From assembly GCA_031415055.1 (NCBI GenBank), contig JANOQZ010000013.1, positions 1-48,626 on the forward strand: DNA of 48,626 bases, written 5' to 3'. The notes beneath the pieces are model-generated. The model did no database searches, had not been told where the DNA came from, and worked only from the letters and a program-made list of their open reading frames with translations. The position numbers were made by a program, and so were the translations under genes. The first letter of the stretch is position 1, and each line of letters starts with the position of its first letter. The stretch is from JANMOK01 sp031415055. GTDB lineage: Bacteria; Pseudomonadota; Alphaproteobacteria; Rhodobacterales; Rhodobacteraceae. This document shows positions 31,761 to 40,230 of the stretch, piece by piece.

Positions 31761-33629
31761 TTAATACGCCCCTCTGGCCTTCAAATCCGCAGCTTTTTCG
31801 GTGTTGAACCACCAGAGGGATTCCGCGCCGAGGGCAAATTTCGGGATCGGGCCGTGGTCGTAAATGTCGAGGTAAGCCACGGTATAGACCGCTTTGTACC
31901 ATTGCGGCACCCAGATGTGCATGGCGCGGATGGTGCGGTCGAAGGCGCGGACGGCGACGTCAAGTTCGGCGCGGGTGTCGGCGGCTTCGACAATGGCGAT
32001 CAGCTCGTCCACCGCCGGGTCTTTCAGACCGGCCTTGTTGAACAGGCTTTCGTCAGCGCCCGACGAGCCGAAATATTGGCGCAATCCGGGGCCGGGGGTC
32101 AGCGAGGTGCCGATGTTGCTGGTGATGATGTCGAAATCCGAGGTGCGTTCGCGGGTTTCCATCTGTGCGGTATCAACCCCGGTATTCATCGCGTCGATGC
32201 CGAGTTGTTTGAGGTTTTCGACATAGGGGTTGATGATGCGGTCGAATTGCGGGTTGTCGTTGAGGAATTCGACTGTCAGGGTTTCACCCGCCGCGTTTTT
32301 GCGGATGCCGTCTTGCAGGGTCCAGCCAGCTTCATCGAGCAAGGAGCCAGCGGCGCGGCGCAGTTCGCGGTCAAGCTGGTCTTCTTTGGAAACCGGCGGC
32401 ACGAAGGCTGGGGCATCGAACACCGCATCGGGGATGCGGCCGCGGAAGGGTTCGAGGATGGCGAGTTCATCGGGCGGGGGCATGCCAGCGGCGGCGAGAT
32501 CAGAATTGGGCCAGAAGCTGTCCACCCGGTCATACAGGCCGTAAAACAAAGTCTTGTTGGACCATTCGAAGTTGAACATCATGCCAAGCGCTTCGCGGGT
32601 TTTGGGGTCGGCGAATTTCTCGCGCCGCAGGTTGATGATAAAACCTTGCGCATTGCCCAAGCCGCCGTCGGGCAGTTCGGTCTTGATGACATAGCCGTTG
32701 GTCAGGGCAGGGAAGTCGTAACCGGTGGCCCAGATAAGCGACGAGGCTTCCTCGCGGTAGGTGTAATTACCGGCCTTGAACCCTTCGAAGGCGGCCGTGT
32801 AGTCGGCGTAATATTCATAACGGATGGTGTCGAAATTGCCGGAACCAACGTTTACCGGCAAATCCTTGCCCCAATAATCATCGCGGCGGCGATATGTGAT
32901 GGACGAGCCGGTTTCCATCGAATCGAGGATGTATTCGCCCGAGCCGATGCCGGGGACCAGGGTGGATTTGGCAAAATCTTTCCCCTCCCAATCCTTGCGC
33001 GAGAATATCGGGATGCCGCCAACCACGGCGGGCATTTCGCGGGTTTCGATGCCGGGTTTGAAGGTGAATTTGATGGTGTGATCGTCGGGTGTTTCGATGC
33101 TGGCGACATCAACGATAATGGCGGCGTAAGAGGGCAGGCCTTTGTCGCGTAAGGTTTCGAACGAGAACCGCACGTCGTCTGAGGTCACGGGTGAACCGTC
33201 GGAGAATGTGGCTTCCGGGCGCATGTGGAACAGTACCCAAGAGCGGTCTTCGGGGTATTCCATTGACGACGCGATCAGGCCGTATTGCGAATCCGGTTCA
33301 TCGGCGTTGCCAACCAACAGGGATTCGTATTGGTTGGACGACCCACGGGCGGCGTTGCCGATGGGAATGAACGGGTGCATCGAATCGAAGATGCCGAACG
33401 CCCACGTCGAAAACTCGCCACCGGTGGGTGCATCGGGGTTCACATAATCGAAATGGGCGAAATCGGCGGGATATTTCAGCTCGCCAAAGGTCGAAATGCC
33501 GTGTGAAGTGATGGCGTCCTGCGCGGGCGTCGGCGTGGCCCAAAGCCAAAATGCGGCGATGGTCAGGCCCGCTGCGGCGAAAATTGGCGCGAAGGGGCGT
33601 TCAATGGCGATGGCGGGCGCAAGTTTCAT
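31761..33629 (-). CDS. yejA: Periplasmic peptide-binding protein YejA (SBP family 5)
   Basis: A 622-residue extracellular solute-binding protein. ATG 33629 is chosen because a GGAGG lies eight bases before it. The N-terminus is unusual: about 15 residues precede the hydrophobic segment IFAAAGLTIAAFWLWA, and the cleavage site is probably after TPAQ. Family landmarks include ISTFGELKYPADFAHFDYVN, ASSMEYPEDRSWVLFHMRPE and MFNFEWSNKTLFYGLYDRVD. It captures peptides for YejBEF and is the first gene of the operon. An antisense open frame of over 400 codons opposite it reflects codon usage, not a gene. Confidence 0.93.
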   Translation of the reverse strand: MKLAPAIAIERPFAPIFAAAGLTIAAFWLWATPTPAQDAITSHGISTFGELKYPADFAHFDYVNPDAPTGGEFSTWAFGIFDSMHPFIPIGNAARGSSNQYESLLVGNADEPDSQYGLIASSMEYPEDRSWVLFHMRPEATFSDGSPVTSDDVRFSFETLRDKGLPSYAAIIVDVASIETPDDHTIKFTFKPGIETREMPAVVGGIPIFSRKDWEGKDFAKSTLVPGIGSGEYILDSMETGSSITYRRRDDYWGKDLPVNVGSGNFDTIRYEYYADYTAAFEGFKAGNYTYREEASSLIWATGYDFPALTNGYVIKTELPDGGLGNAQGFIINLRREKFADPKTREALGMMFNFEWSNKTLFYGLYDRVDSFWPNSDLAAAGMPPPDELAILEPFRGRIPDAVFDAPAFVPPVSKEDQLDRELRRAAGSLLDEAGWTLQDGIRKNAAGETLTVEFLNDNPQFDRIINPYVENLKQLGIDAMNTGVDTAQMETRERTSDFDIITSNIGTSLTPGPGLRQYFGSSGADESLFNKAGLKDPAVDELIAIVEAADTRAELDVAVRAFDRTIRAMHIWVPQWYKAVYTVAYLDIYDHGPIPKFALGAESLWWFNTEKAADLKARGAY

Positions 33630-33721
33630 GGGGTCAACCTCCACAGGCAATACCTAGCCAAAGTCTAGCGCAAGTTGAGCTGTGGTAAAGGGCGGAAACG
33701 GAAATGTGCAGTGGCGTGTGG

Positions 33722-33749
33722 AAAAACCGCGCCGATAACAGCGCGGTTT
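33722..33749 (-). terminator. Rho-independent terminator of cycM
   Basis: AAACCGCGC (33724-33732) pairs with GCGCGGTTT (33741-33749) around an eight-base loop. Read on the minus strand it is followed by TTTTTC. It starts 10 bp after the cycM stop. Confidence 0.8.
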
Positions 33750-33758
33750 GCCGTCACC

Positions 33759-34283
33759 TCAGTTCAGTGACTGCAGATACGCAATCACATCGGCACGATC
33801 TTCCGGTTTCTTCAACCCGGCAAAGCCCATCTTGGTGCCTTTAAGATAGGCTTTGGGGGCGGCTAGGAAACCGTAAATTTCTTCCGGGGTCCAGTTGCCG
33901 GGTTTTTCGGCCATTGCTGGGGAATAGGTGAATCCGGCAAACGTACCAACATCGCGGTCTATCACGCCGTTAAGCGCCGGGCCGGTGCCGTTCTTGCCGT
34001 CAAGTTTGTGGCAGGCTTTGCACTTTCCGAAAACCTTTTCACCATTGGCGACATCCGCAGCTGGTAACAAATCGGCCAAGGTGGGGCCAGTTTCGGAGGC
34101 TGTTTCTGAACCACTGGCATCGGCAACTTCGATCACATAGGCAGGTTCGGCTTCTTCGCCTTCGGCAGCATGTTCGGCCGCGCCCACCCGATACAGCGAT
34201 TCACCCGCCCAGTTGAGCATCAGAAACACCAGCAACGCGCCGCAAAGGCCGCCGACGATCTTGGTTGCGTTCATTGTGTCCAT
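33759..34283 (-). CDS. cycM: Membrane-anchored cytochrome c (CycM/c552 type)
   Basis: A 174-residue protein. An uncleaved N-terminal helix (residues about 8-26, GGLCGALLVFLMLNWAGESLY) anchors it. An acidic, Ala/Pro-rich linker leads to one class I cytochrome c domain: the heme motif CKACH with Cys88, Cys91 and His92, and Met in KGTKMGFAG as the probable sixth ligand. Such proteins carry electrons from the bc1 complex to aa3 oxidase in Paracoccus and relatives. ATG 34283 is preferred for its GAAGG site; 34295 (GTG) and 34274 are alternatives. It is divergent from pheA. Confidence 0.92.
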   Translation of the reverse strand: MDTMNATKIVGGLCGALLVFLMLNWAGESLYRVGAAEHAAEGEEAEPAYVIEVADASGSETASETGPTLADLLPAADVANGEKVFGKCKACHKLDGKNGTGPALNGVIDRDVGTFAGFTYSPAMAEKPGNWTPEEIYGFLAAPKAYLKGTKMGFAGLKKPEDRADVIAYLQSLN

Positions 34284-34404
34284 GACTGCCTTCACCTTTT
34301 TAGGGCCGCGTTTTCGGCGAAACTGGCGGAAGTATTAGCCGCTTCACCTAGAGCCTTGCAAGGTGTAGTAACCGCGACCAATCGACCGGGCAAGGGCTGT
34401 GAAT

Positions 34405-35265
34405 ATGACCACGAACACCATGAAGATCGCGTTTCAGGGCGAATTGGGGGCCTATTCGCATCAGGCTTGCCGGGAAGTCTTTCCCGGCCTTGGTGTTGTG
34501 CCTTGTCCTTCGTTTGAGGCGGCGATTCAGACAGTGAATGATGGCAAGGCCGGATTGGCGGTTTTGCCGGTGGAAAATTCCACCTATGGCCGCATTGCCG
34601 ACGTGCATTCGCTGTTGCCGCATTCCGGGCTGCATATCGTGGGCGAACATTTCGTGCGGGTGCATATTTCGCTGCTGGCGGTGCCGGGGGCTGTTTTGAG
34701 CGACGTCAAGCAGGCCATGAGTTTGACGGTGCTGCTGGGGCAATGTCGGGCGTTCTTGAAGAAGCACCACATCGCCCCGTTGAATGGTCCTGACACGGCT
34801 GGGTCAGCGAAGATGGTGGCAGAAAAGGGCGACAAACACGTCGCGGCTCTGGCCTCGCCCTTGGCCGGGGAAATTTATGGACTGACGGCTTTGGCCGACC
34901 AGATCGAGGATCAAAGCAACAATACGACGCGATTTCTGATAATGTCGCCAAAAGCTGATCGGCCTGCAGCAACCGGCAAAGTGATGACCACTTTTGTCTT
35001 TCAAGTGCGCAATATTCCTGCTGCGCTTTACAAGGCGATGGGTGGGTTTGCCACCAACGGTGTCAATATGGTGAAACTGGAAAGCTACATGTTGAACGGT
35101 TCATTCACGGCGACGCAGTTCTATGCCGATATTGAAGGCCACCCCGACGACGCGCCGGTGCAGCGGGCGATGGAAGAATTGTCGTATTTCACCACGCAGC
35201 TTGAGATTTTGGGGGTGTATGAGATGCATCCCTATCGGTTGGCGGCGCTTCAGAACTTGGCGTAA
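34405..35265 (+). CDS. pheA: Prephenate dehydratase
   Basis: A 286-residue monofunctional enzyme. The catalytic domain shows FQGELGAYSHQA, LPVENSTYGRIADVH, and the NNTTRFLIMSP motif whose Thr-Arg-Phe is required for activity. The C-terminal ACT domain (about 195-280: TTFVFQVRNIPAALYKAMGG; KLESYMLNGSF) gives phenylalanine feedback control. There is no chorismate mutase domain, as is usual in alphaproteobacteria. ATG 34405 follows AAGGG by eight bases. The 3' end overlaps the convergent SRPBCC gene by 16 bp. Confidence 0.95.
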   Translation: MTTNTMKIAFQGELGAYSHQACREVFPGLGVVPCPSFEAAIQTVNDGKAGLAVLPVENSTYGRIADVHSLLPHSGLHIVGEHFVRVHISLLAVPGAVLSDVKQAMSLTVLLGQCRAFLKKHHIAPLNGPDTAGSAKMVAEKGDKHVAALASPLAGEIYGLTALADQIEDQSNNTTRFLIMSPKADRPAATGKVMTTFVFQVRNIPAALYKAMGGFATNGVNMVKLESYMLNGSFTATQFYADIEGHPDDAPVQRAMEELSYFTTQLEILGVYEMHPYRLAALQNLA

Positions 35266-35714
35266 TAATCGTCTTCGATTTTGTGCAGAGCCTTACCGAT
35301 TGCCAGTTTGATCCGCTTGCTGGTGCGACCGCGCACCAAGCGCATCGAATGCAGCATCATGCGGGTGCGCAACGTCGTCGCGCTGGCCGCAAATTCTGCA
35401 TCCACCCGGCTGCTGCGGCGCGAAAGCGCGATGAAACGCACGTCAATATCAAGGTTCAGGCCGCCAGAGACGGCCAAAATCCTCAACTTGTCGGGCTTGA
35501 TCAGACCACGCAGTTCGATTTCGGCTTGTTGGGGTTTGCCGCGCAACATGCCGGCGATTTGCCAGCGAAAGCCCGGCACGAATGGCTCGCGCGATAGGCG
35601 CTGCACCGTGGCACCGGCACGCTTGGCGCGATGCTCAAACTCGGCAAAATCGCTGGCGCGTTCAAACAAATAGTCCACCGGAACGTCGCAATCAAAGCTG
35701 TGCTGAAATTTCAT
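35250..35714 (-). CDS. SRPBCC-family protein
   Basis: A 154-residue cytosolic protein. It opens with a START-like strand and helix (KFQHSFDCDVPVDYLFERAS) and has the usual central strands (GFRWQIAGMLRGKPQQAEIEL) and a long C-terminal helix. Such folds bind hydrophobic ligands or act as polyketide-cyclase-like or Aha1-like factors; no ligand can be named. The C-terminal helix is unusually basic (RLVRGRTSKRIKLAIGKALHK). It starts 13 bp after nudC on the same strand, and its 3' end overlaps pheA. Confidence 0.8.
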   Translation of the reverse strand: MKFQHSFDCDVPVDYLFERASDFAEFEHRAKRAGATVQRLSREPFVPGFRWQIAGMLRGKPQQAEIELRGLIKPDKLRILAVSGGLNLDIDVRFIALSRRSSRVDAEFAASATTLRTRMMLHSMRLVRGRTSKRIKLAIGKALHKIEDDYYAKF

Positions 35715-35727
35715 CGCTGGTGAACCA

Positions 35728-36675
35728 TCATTGCGCCGTCCCCGCGACCCAATTTTCCATCAAAAACCGGGCGATGGAGCCTTTGCGCGCCGGCTTGATT
35801 TGGTCATCCAGCCCTGCAAGCGCGTGCATCATCCTTTCGCGGCTGATCCAAAGCGCGTCTTGCAACTCGGTCGGATCAAGGCGGATATCTTCGGTTTCAG
35901 CCAGTGCATGACAGCCAATCATCAGCGAGGCGGGAAATGGCCACGGCTGGCTGGCGCGATAGGTGACTTGACCAACCACAACGCCGGTCTCTTCAAAGGT
36001 TTCGCGGCGAACTGCCGCTTCGATGGTTTCGCCGGGTTCCATGAAACCGGCTAGGCAGGAATACATCCCCTCGGGCCAAGAGGCAGATCGGCCTAACAGG
36101 GTGCGATTGCCATGGGTGATCAACATAATGACAACCGGGTCGGTGCGGGGGAAATGGCTGGTGTTGCAGACCGGGCAGGTGCGCTGCCATCCGGCCATCG
36201 ACATCATACTTTTCGCACCGCAACGGGCGCAGAATTGGTGCGAGTCATGCCACGCAAGCACGCCTTTTGCCGTTGCGGCAATCGCTGAATCTTCGGCCGA
36301 TAGCGCCGCAATCAGCGAGCGCAAATCAGCGAAATCATGGCCTTCGGGTTGGCTGGGATGATGTGTCAGATTGGGGTCGAAAAACCCCGGTTCGGGTTCA
36401 TTTTCCGGTCCCGGCCAATTGGAAAGGTCGAGGGCAAAATGCGGGGTAGTGTCGGCCATGCCAAGGAAAACCAAGGCATCACTGGCGTCGTCAAACAGCG
36501 GATCACGGCGGTTGAGCCAAACCAAATTGCTGTTTTGGTCGATCAACGGTTTACCGCGCCAGAACGGCAAAAATCGGGCGTTTCGCTTTGACAATAAGGT
36601 GTCGATGTCGGCACGCAAATGCCCGGCCCGATCCAGCGGGTTGGCGATAAAAGCGAGCGGCGTAATGGCGGGCAT
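35728..36675 (-). CDS. nudC: NAD(H) pyrophosphatase / RNA deNADding enzyme NudC
   Basis: A 315-residue Nudix enzyme. A zinc ribbon is formed by Cys149, Cys152, Cys167 and Cys170. The Nudix box is complete, GFMEPGETIEAAVRRETFEE then TG, and the NudC-specific SQPWPFPASLMIG motif follows it. It cleaves NADH to NMNH and AMP and, in the enzymes studied, removes NAD caps from RNA. An N-terminal NUDIX-like domain is also present. It lies in a minus-strand run with the DMT transporter and the DsbD-domain gene. Confidence 0.95.
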   Translation of the reverse strand: MPAITPLAFIANPLDRAGHLRADIDTLLSKRNARFLPFWRGKPLIDQNSNLVWLNRRDPLFDDASDALVFLGMADTTPHFALDLSNWPGPENEPEPGFFDPNLTHHPSQPEGHDFADLRSLIAALSAEDSAIAATAKGVLAWHDSHQFCARCGAKSMMSMAGWQRTCPVCNTSHFPRTDPVVIMLITHGNRTLLGRSASWPEGMYSCLAGFMEPGETIEAAVRRETFEETGVVVGQVTYRASQPWPFPASLMIGCHALAETEDIRLDPTELQDALWISRERMMHALAGLDDQIKPARKGSIARFLMENWVAGTAQ

Positions 36676-36745
36676 CGATCAAGTTTCCCAAAAGCGCCGC
36701 GACCATGCCTTAGCCAAGCGGTCGCTGCAATCTGCAATACGAGGT

Positions 36746-37684
36746 TCACGCCGCTTTCAGCGCCATCATCACCACGATTCCGGCGACGATCAAGATGCAG
36801 CCGATGACTTCAATCCGGTTGATCTTTTCCTTGAACAGCAAGGCCGAAGTGGCGAAAGCGAACAGCATTTCGACTTGCGCCAAAGCCTTGACCACGGCGG
36901 CGTTTTGCAGCGTCATCGCCATGAACCAACCCAGCGAGGCCGTTGCCCCGGCAATACCCACCAGCAATGACGGTTTCCAAGCTTTGACGATCAAGGGGAA
37001 CTGCTGAGGCTCACGTAATATCATCCAGACAATTAACACCGCTGTTTGCAACACCATCACAAAGGCCAGCGTCACCGATGCCTGCATCAGGAAATTTGGA
37101 CCACCCAAAGCCAGCGAGGCACCGCGATATGAAATCGCCGCGAGGCCGAATAAGGCACCTGACAAGAGGCCGATCAGCGTTGTGCGATGGGCAAGTGAGG
37201 TGAAGAGTCCCTGAAAGCTGGTGTTGGTGCGGGCGACCGAAATCAACATCACGCCCATCACGCAAATGCCAATGGCAACCAAAGTTGCCAGCGACACGCC
37301 CTCGCGCAGGAAAACCAAACCAAACAATGCCGCCATCGCCGGTTCGGTGCGCGAATAGGCGGTGCCGACGGCGAAATTGCGGAGCGAAAACAGGTGTATC
37401 AGAAGGAATGTCGCGGCGATTTGGGCCAGCCCACCGACAATCATCCAGAGAAGAAAGCGAGCGGAAATCGTTGGGAATGGATAGCCGACAACGAAGTGCA
37501 GGATCAAAACCAAGCTCAGCGCGAAAGGCGCACCGAAACCAAAACGCACGAATGTCGCCCCCGTCGTGCCCATCACGCCTTTGAGGTGCCTTTGCATGCC
37601 GGATCGGACGTTTTGCAGGAACGCGGCGGCCAAAGTTATCGGGATCCAGAGTTCCACGGGTTCAATCCGTTTGAGGAAAGCCAA
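36746..37684 (-). CDS. DMT-superfamily (EamA) transporter
   Basis: A 312-residue integral membrane protein with about ten helices in two EamA halves: the first from VELWIPITLAAAFLQNVRSG to VMLISVA, the second from LIGLLSGALFGLAAISYRGA to VAGIVVMMAL. The SRTEPAMAALFGLVFLREGV segment is the usual end of the first half. The substrate is unknown; relatives export amino acids or metabolites. The TTG at 37684 is only three bases after the stop of the preceding gene, and GTG 37657 is an alternative start. No ATG is available nearby. Confidence 0.85.
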   Translation of the reverse strand: MAFLKRIEPVELWIPITLAAAFLQNVRSGMQRHLKGVMGTTGATFVRFGFGAPFALSLVLILHFVVGYPFPTISARFLLWMIVGGLAQIAATFLLIHLFSLRNFAVGTAYSRTEPAMAALFGLVFLREGVSLATLVAIGICVMGVMLISVARTNTSFQGLFTSLAHRTTLIGLLSGALFGLAAISYRGASLALGGPNFLMQASVTLAFVMVLQTAVLIVWMILREPQQFPLIVKAWKPSLLVGIAGATASLGWFMAMTLQNAAVVKALAQVEMLFAFATSALLFKEKINRIEVIGCILIVAGIVVMMALKAA

Positions 37685-37687
37685 TCC

Positions 37688-38485
37688 CTAGGCTGGGCAG
37701 CCTTGAATATCAATCGCATAGCCTTCGCCCAACAATGTCAGGCGAATTTTGGAACGTTCCAAAACCAAGCCGCCATCGCCGTAAAATTGCATCGGGGCTT
37801 GGGCAGTGAGGGTGGTCCCCTCAACGGTCGTCTGCGTAAGGTCGACCCAGAAGTCGCTTGAACCGGGTTCAAAAACCACAAACGGGGCGGTTTTTGGCGG
37901 CGTTTTCATTTGGATACTTGCCGACAGAAGAAAGTCTTTGCCAGCGGGACTGATGCTGCATTCGGCGGAAATAACCCCAGCCGATTTGGCACTGCGTGGG
38001 GCGTCGTCCAAAGCAGATTGGATCAGGGCACGGTTTTCATCCTGGTTGGGATCAAGGCGAATTGAAAAGTTTTTTTCCACCGGAATACAAATTTCTTCAC
38101 AAGCGCCAAAGGTGAATTGCAAAGTAATATCAACCGGTTGATTGGAGTTATCCGCCTGAATGCGGATCGGGAAGACCACTTGCTCGTGATAGCCAATCGA
38201 TAGAAACCCGGCGACGTTTTCCACTTTTGGCGTCGGATACATCACTTCAGCACCGCGAAAGTTTTGCGAGCCGGTCCAGTTGAAATTGGGCGGAATCCCG
38301 GCCTGACCGGGCACCCGCCAATAGGTTTTCCAACCGGGGTTAAGGTCGATTTGAATCGCCGCAATCAAACTGCCGTCGCTTTCGCTCCACCCCGGCAAAA
38401 ACGAGGCGGTGCCAAAATCAATGTTTTGCGAATGGGCTGTTGACCCACTCATCAAAAACAATGCAACGATAAGCGATTTGAGCAC
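37688..38485 (-). CDS. Secreted DsbD N-terminal-domain protein
   Basis: A 265-residue protein that starts at GTG 38485, five bases after AAAGGAA. The signal peptide is MLKSLIVALFLMSGSTAHS. The mature part resembles the periplasmic alpha domain of DsbD/ScsB-like reductases: NPGWKTYWRVPGQAGIPPNF and a Cys pair in FGACEEICIPVEK. There are no membrane helices or thioredoxin domain, so it would receive or pass electrons to separate partners or only bind thiols. It starts the minus-strand unit containing the DMT transporter and nudC. The extension up to 38554 is rejected. Confidence 0.85.
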   Translation of the reverse strand: MLKSLIVALFLMSGSTAHSQNIDFGTASFLPGWSESDGSLIAAIQIDLNPGWKTYWRVPGQAGIPPNFNWTGSQNFRGAEVMYPTPKVENVAGFLSIGYHEQVVFPIRIQADNSNQPVDITLQFTFGACEEICIPVEKNFSIRLDPNQDENRALIQSALDDAPRSAKSAGVISAECSISPAGKDFLLSASIQMKTPPKTAPFVVFEPGSSDFWVDLTQTTVEGTTLTAQAPMQFYGDGGLVLERSKIRLTLLGEGYAIDIQGCPA

Positions 38486-38598
38486 GGCATTTCCTTTGGT
38501 TGCTCTCACATGCACCGGCTTCAGCCAAAGGAAAAGCCGCAACGCGCCATTCACACGCAGTCTTGAAATGGCCGTGTTCGCGGCGCATCTTTAAGGGC

Positions 38599-39174
38599 AT
38601 GAAACAGCGCGACGATATTCCCTATTTGGATGGCCAGTTATTGGTGGCAATGCCCGGCATGGGTGACCCGCGGTTTGAGCGGACGGTGATATTTTTGTGT
38701 GTGCATTCGCCCAAGGGTGCGATGGGCTTGATCATCAACCGTCCCGCCAATGATTTGAGCATTGCCGATTTGATGGAACAGCTTGAAATTCAAGCCAGCG
38801 ACAAAGTGCCCGACAGCAAGGTGCATTTTGGCGGGCCGGTGGAAAATGTGCGTGGGTTCGTCTTGCATTCGGGCGATTATGGCGATCCGACGACGACGAT
38901 GAAAGTCAGCGAACAATTCGGTATGACGGCATCGCTTGATATTCTGAAAGACATGGCGGGCGGCAAGGGTCCGGCCAATGCGATACTGGCGCTGGGCTAT
39001 TCCGGCTGGGGACCGGGGCAGTTGGAGAATGAAATCAAGGCCAACGGCTGGCTGACATGCGCCGCCAATTCCGAGATCGTGTTTCAGAAAAAAGACGATG
39101 ACAAATGGACAGCGGCTTTGAAAAGCATCGGCATTGATCCCCGCTTGCTGTCAACCGAAGGTGGGCGGGCCTGA
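38599..39174 (+). CDS. yqgE: YqgE/AlgH family protein
   Basis: A 191-residue cytosolic protein with the family pattern complete: YLDGQLLVAMPGMGDPRFER, KGAMGLIINRP, HFGGPVENVRGFVLHS, LALGYSGWGPGQLENEI and NGWL. The structure is known in the family but the function is not; AlgH was once linked to alginate regulation. The ATG follows TAAGGGC closely. The last 24 bp overlap the convergent tsaC gene. Confidence 0.93.
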   Translation: MKQRDDIPYLDGQLLVAMPGMGDPRFERTVIFLCVHSPKGAMGLIINRPANDLSIADLMEQLEIQASDKVPDSKVHFGGPVENVRGFVLHSGDYGDPTTTMKVSEQFGMTASLDILKDMAGGKGPANAILALGYSGWGPGQLENEIKANGWLTCAANSEIVFQKKDDDKWTAALKSIGIDPRLLSTEGGRA

Positions 39175-40128
39175 TCTTGGGGCCGCAGCGCGACGCAGAC
39201 GGTCGTTGATCGCGCGGCCAAGGCCAGTTTCGGGAATGCGGGCGATGGCGACTTGGGTGACGCCAAGGGTATCAAGGTCTCGCAACATGGCAAACAGGTT
39301 GGCAGCTGCTTCGTGCAGGTCGCGGCTTGGTGACAGGTTGCGCGACAGCACCGGATGCGTGTCGGGGCCAAAACCGAGCCAGCCCTCGCCTGCCAATGGC
39401 ACATCGGCGTTCAGTCGCAACGCGCTATTAGGGGCATAGTGCGACTCCATTTGCCCCGGTGCGGTGATCTTCCCTTGTTCGGGGATTGCAAGCCGAATCC
39501 CTAGGCAAGCCTCAATCGCTTCGCTTGGAATACCGCCGAGGCGAAGCAAAATCGGGGCATCGGGGCGAAAACCGATGATGGTTGATTCCAGTCCGACCTC
39601 GCAGGCACCGCCGTCTAGAATACCATCGATGCGGCCTTGCAACCCTTCGATCACGTGCTGCGCCGTTGTCGGGCTGACCTTGCCCGAACGATTGGCCGAA
39701 GGCGCCGCGATGGGGCCAGCAAAGGCCTGCAGAAAAGCTTGCGCGATTGGATGGGCGGGAACGCGCAGGCCGACATGCGGCAATCCGGCGGTGACCAATT
39801 CGGCCAGACCGCAATTGGCGGTTTTTGGCAAAACCAAAGTCAACGGACCGGGCCAGAAAGCATCGGCCAAGGCTTCGGCTTGCGGATTGAAGATACCCAA
39901 AGTGTGGGCGATTTGCAGCGATGCCACGTGCACGATCAGTGGATTGAACGCTGGTCGGCCCTTGGCGGCGAAAATGGCGGCAACGGCACCTGCATTGCGC
40001 GCATCGGCTCCCAATCCGTAAACCGTTTCGGTCGGAAAGGCGACCAATCGGCCATGACGCAGCAAATCAGCGGCCTGCGCAATATCGGCCGGAGCATGCC
40101 AGATTTGCGTTGCAATCGTCGCGTTCAT
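39151..40128 (-). CDS. tsaC: L-threonylcarbamoyladenylate synthase (Sua5/YrdC long form)
   Basis: A 325-residue protein. Residues about 10-200 form the YrdC domain (GRLVAFPTETVYGLGADARN, KGRPAFNPLIVHV, APSANRSGKVSPTT), and the rest is a Sua5 C-terminal domain reached through the linker GKITAPGQMESHYAPNSALR. It makes threonylcarbamoyl-AMP from threonine, bicarbonate and ATP for the t6A modification of ANN-decoding tRNAs. The gene is essential or nearly so in most bacteria. It converges on and overlaps yqgE. Confidence 0.93.
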   Translation of the reverse strand: MNATIATQIWHAPADIAQAADLLRHGRLVAFPTETVYGLGADARNAGAVAAIFAAKGRPAFNPLIVHVASLQIAHTLGIFNPQAEALADAFWPGPLTLVLPKTANCGLAELVTAGLPHVGLRVPAHPIAQAFLQAFAGPIAAPSANRSGKVSPTTAQHVIEGLQGRIDGILDGGACEVGLESTIIGFRPDAPILLRLGGIPSEAIEACLGIRLAIPEQGKITAPGQMESHYAPNSALRLNADVPLAGEGWLGFGPDTHPVLSRNLSPSRDLHEAAANLFAMLRDLDTLGVTQVAIARIPETGLGRAINDRLRRAAAPRSGPPTFG

Positions 40129-40230
40129 TTACTCGTGTTTCACTTGTGGCAGTTTAGGATTATCTTGCCGCAGCCCCATAACCGCTTTGCCGAGTAAGTG
40201 CAAAGCTTGATGCCAGCGAAAGCAACGCTC

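Noticed and set aside
31854..33152. 432-codon open frame opposite yejA
   Set aside because: It is antisense to an intact binding-protein gene; its length follows from the third-position GC bias of yejA.
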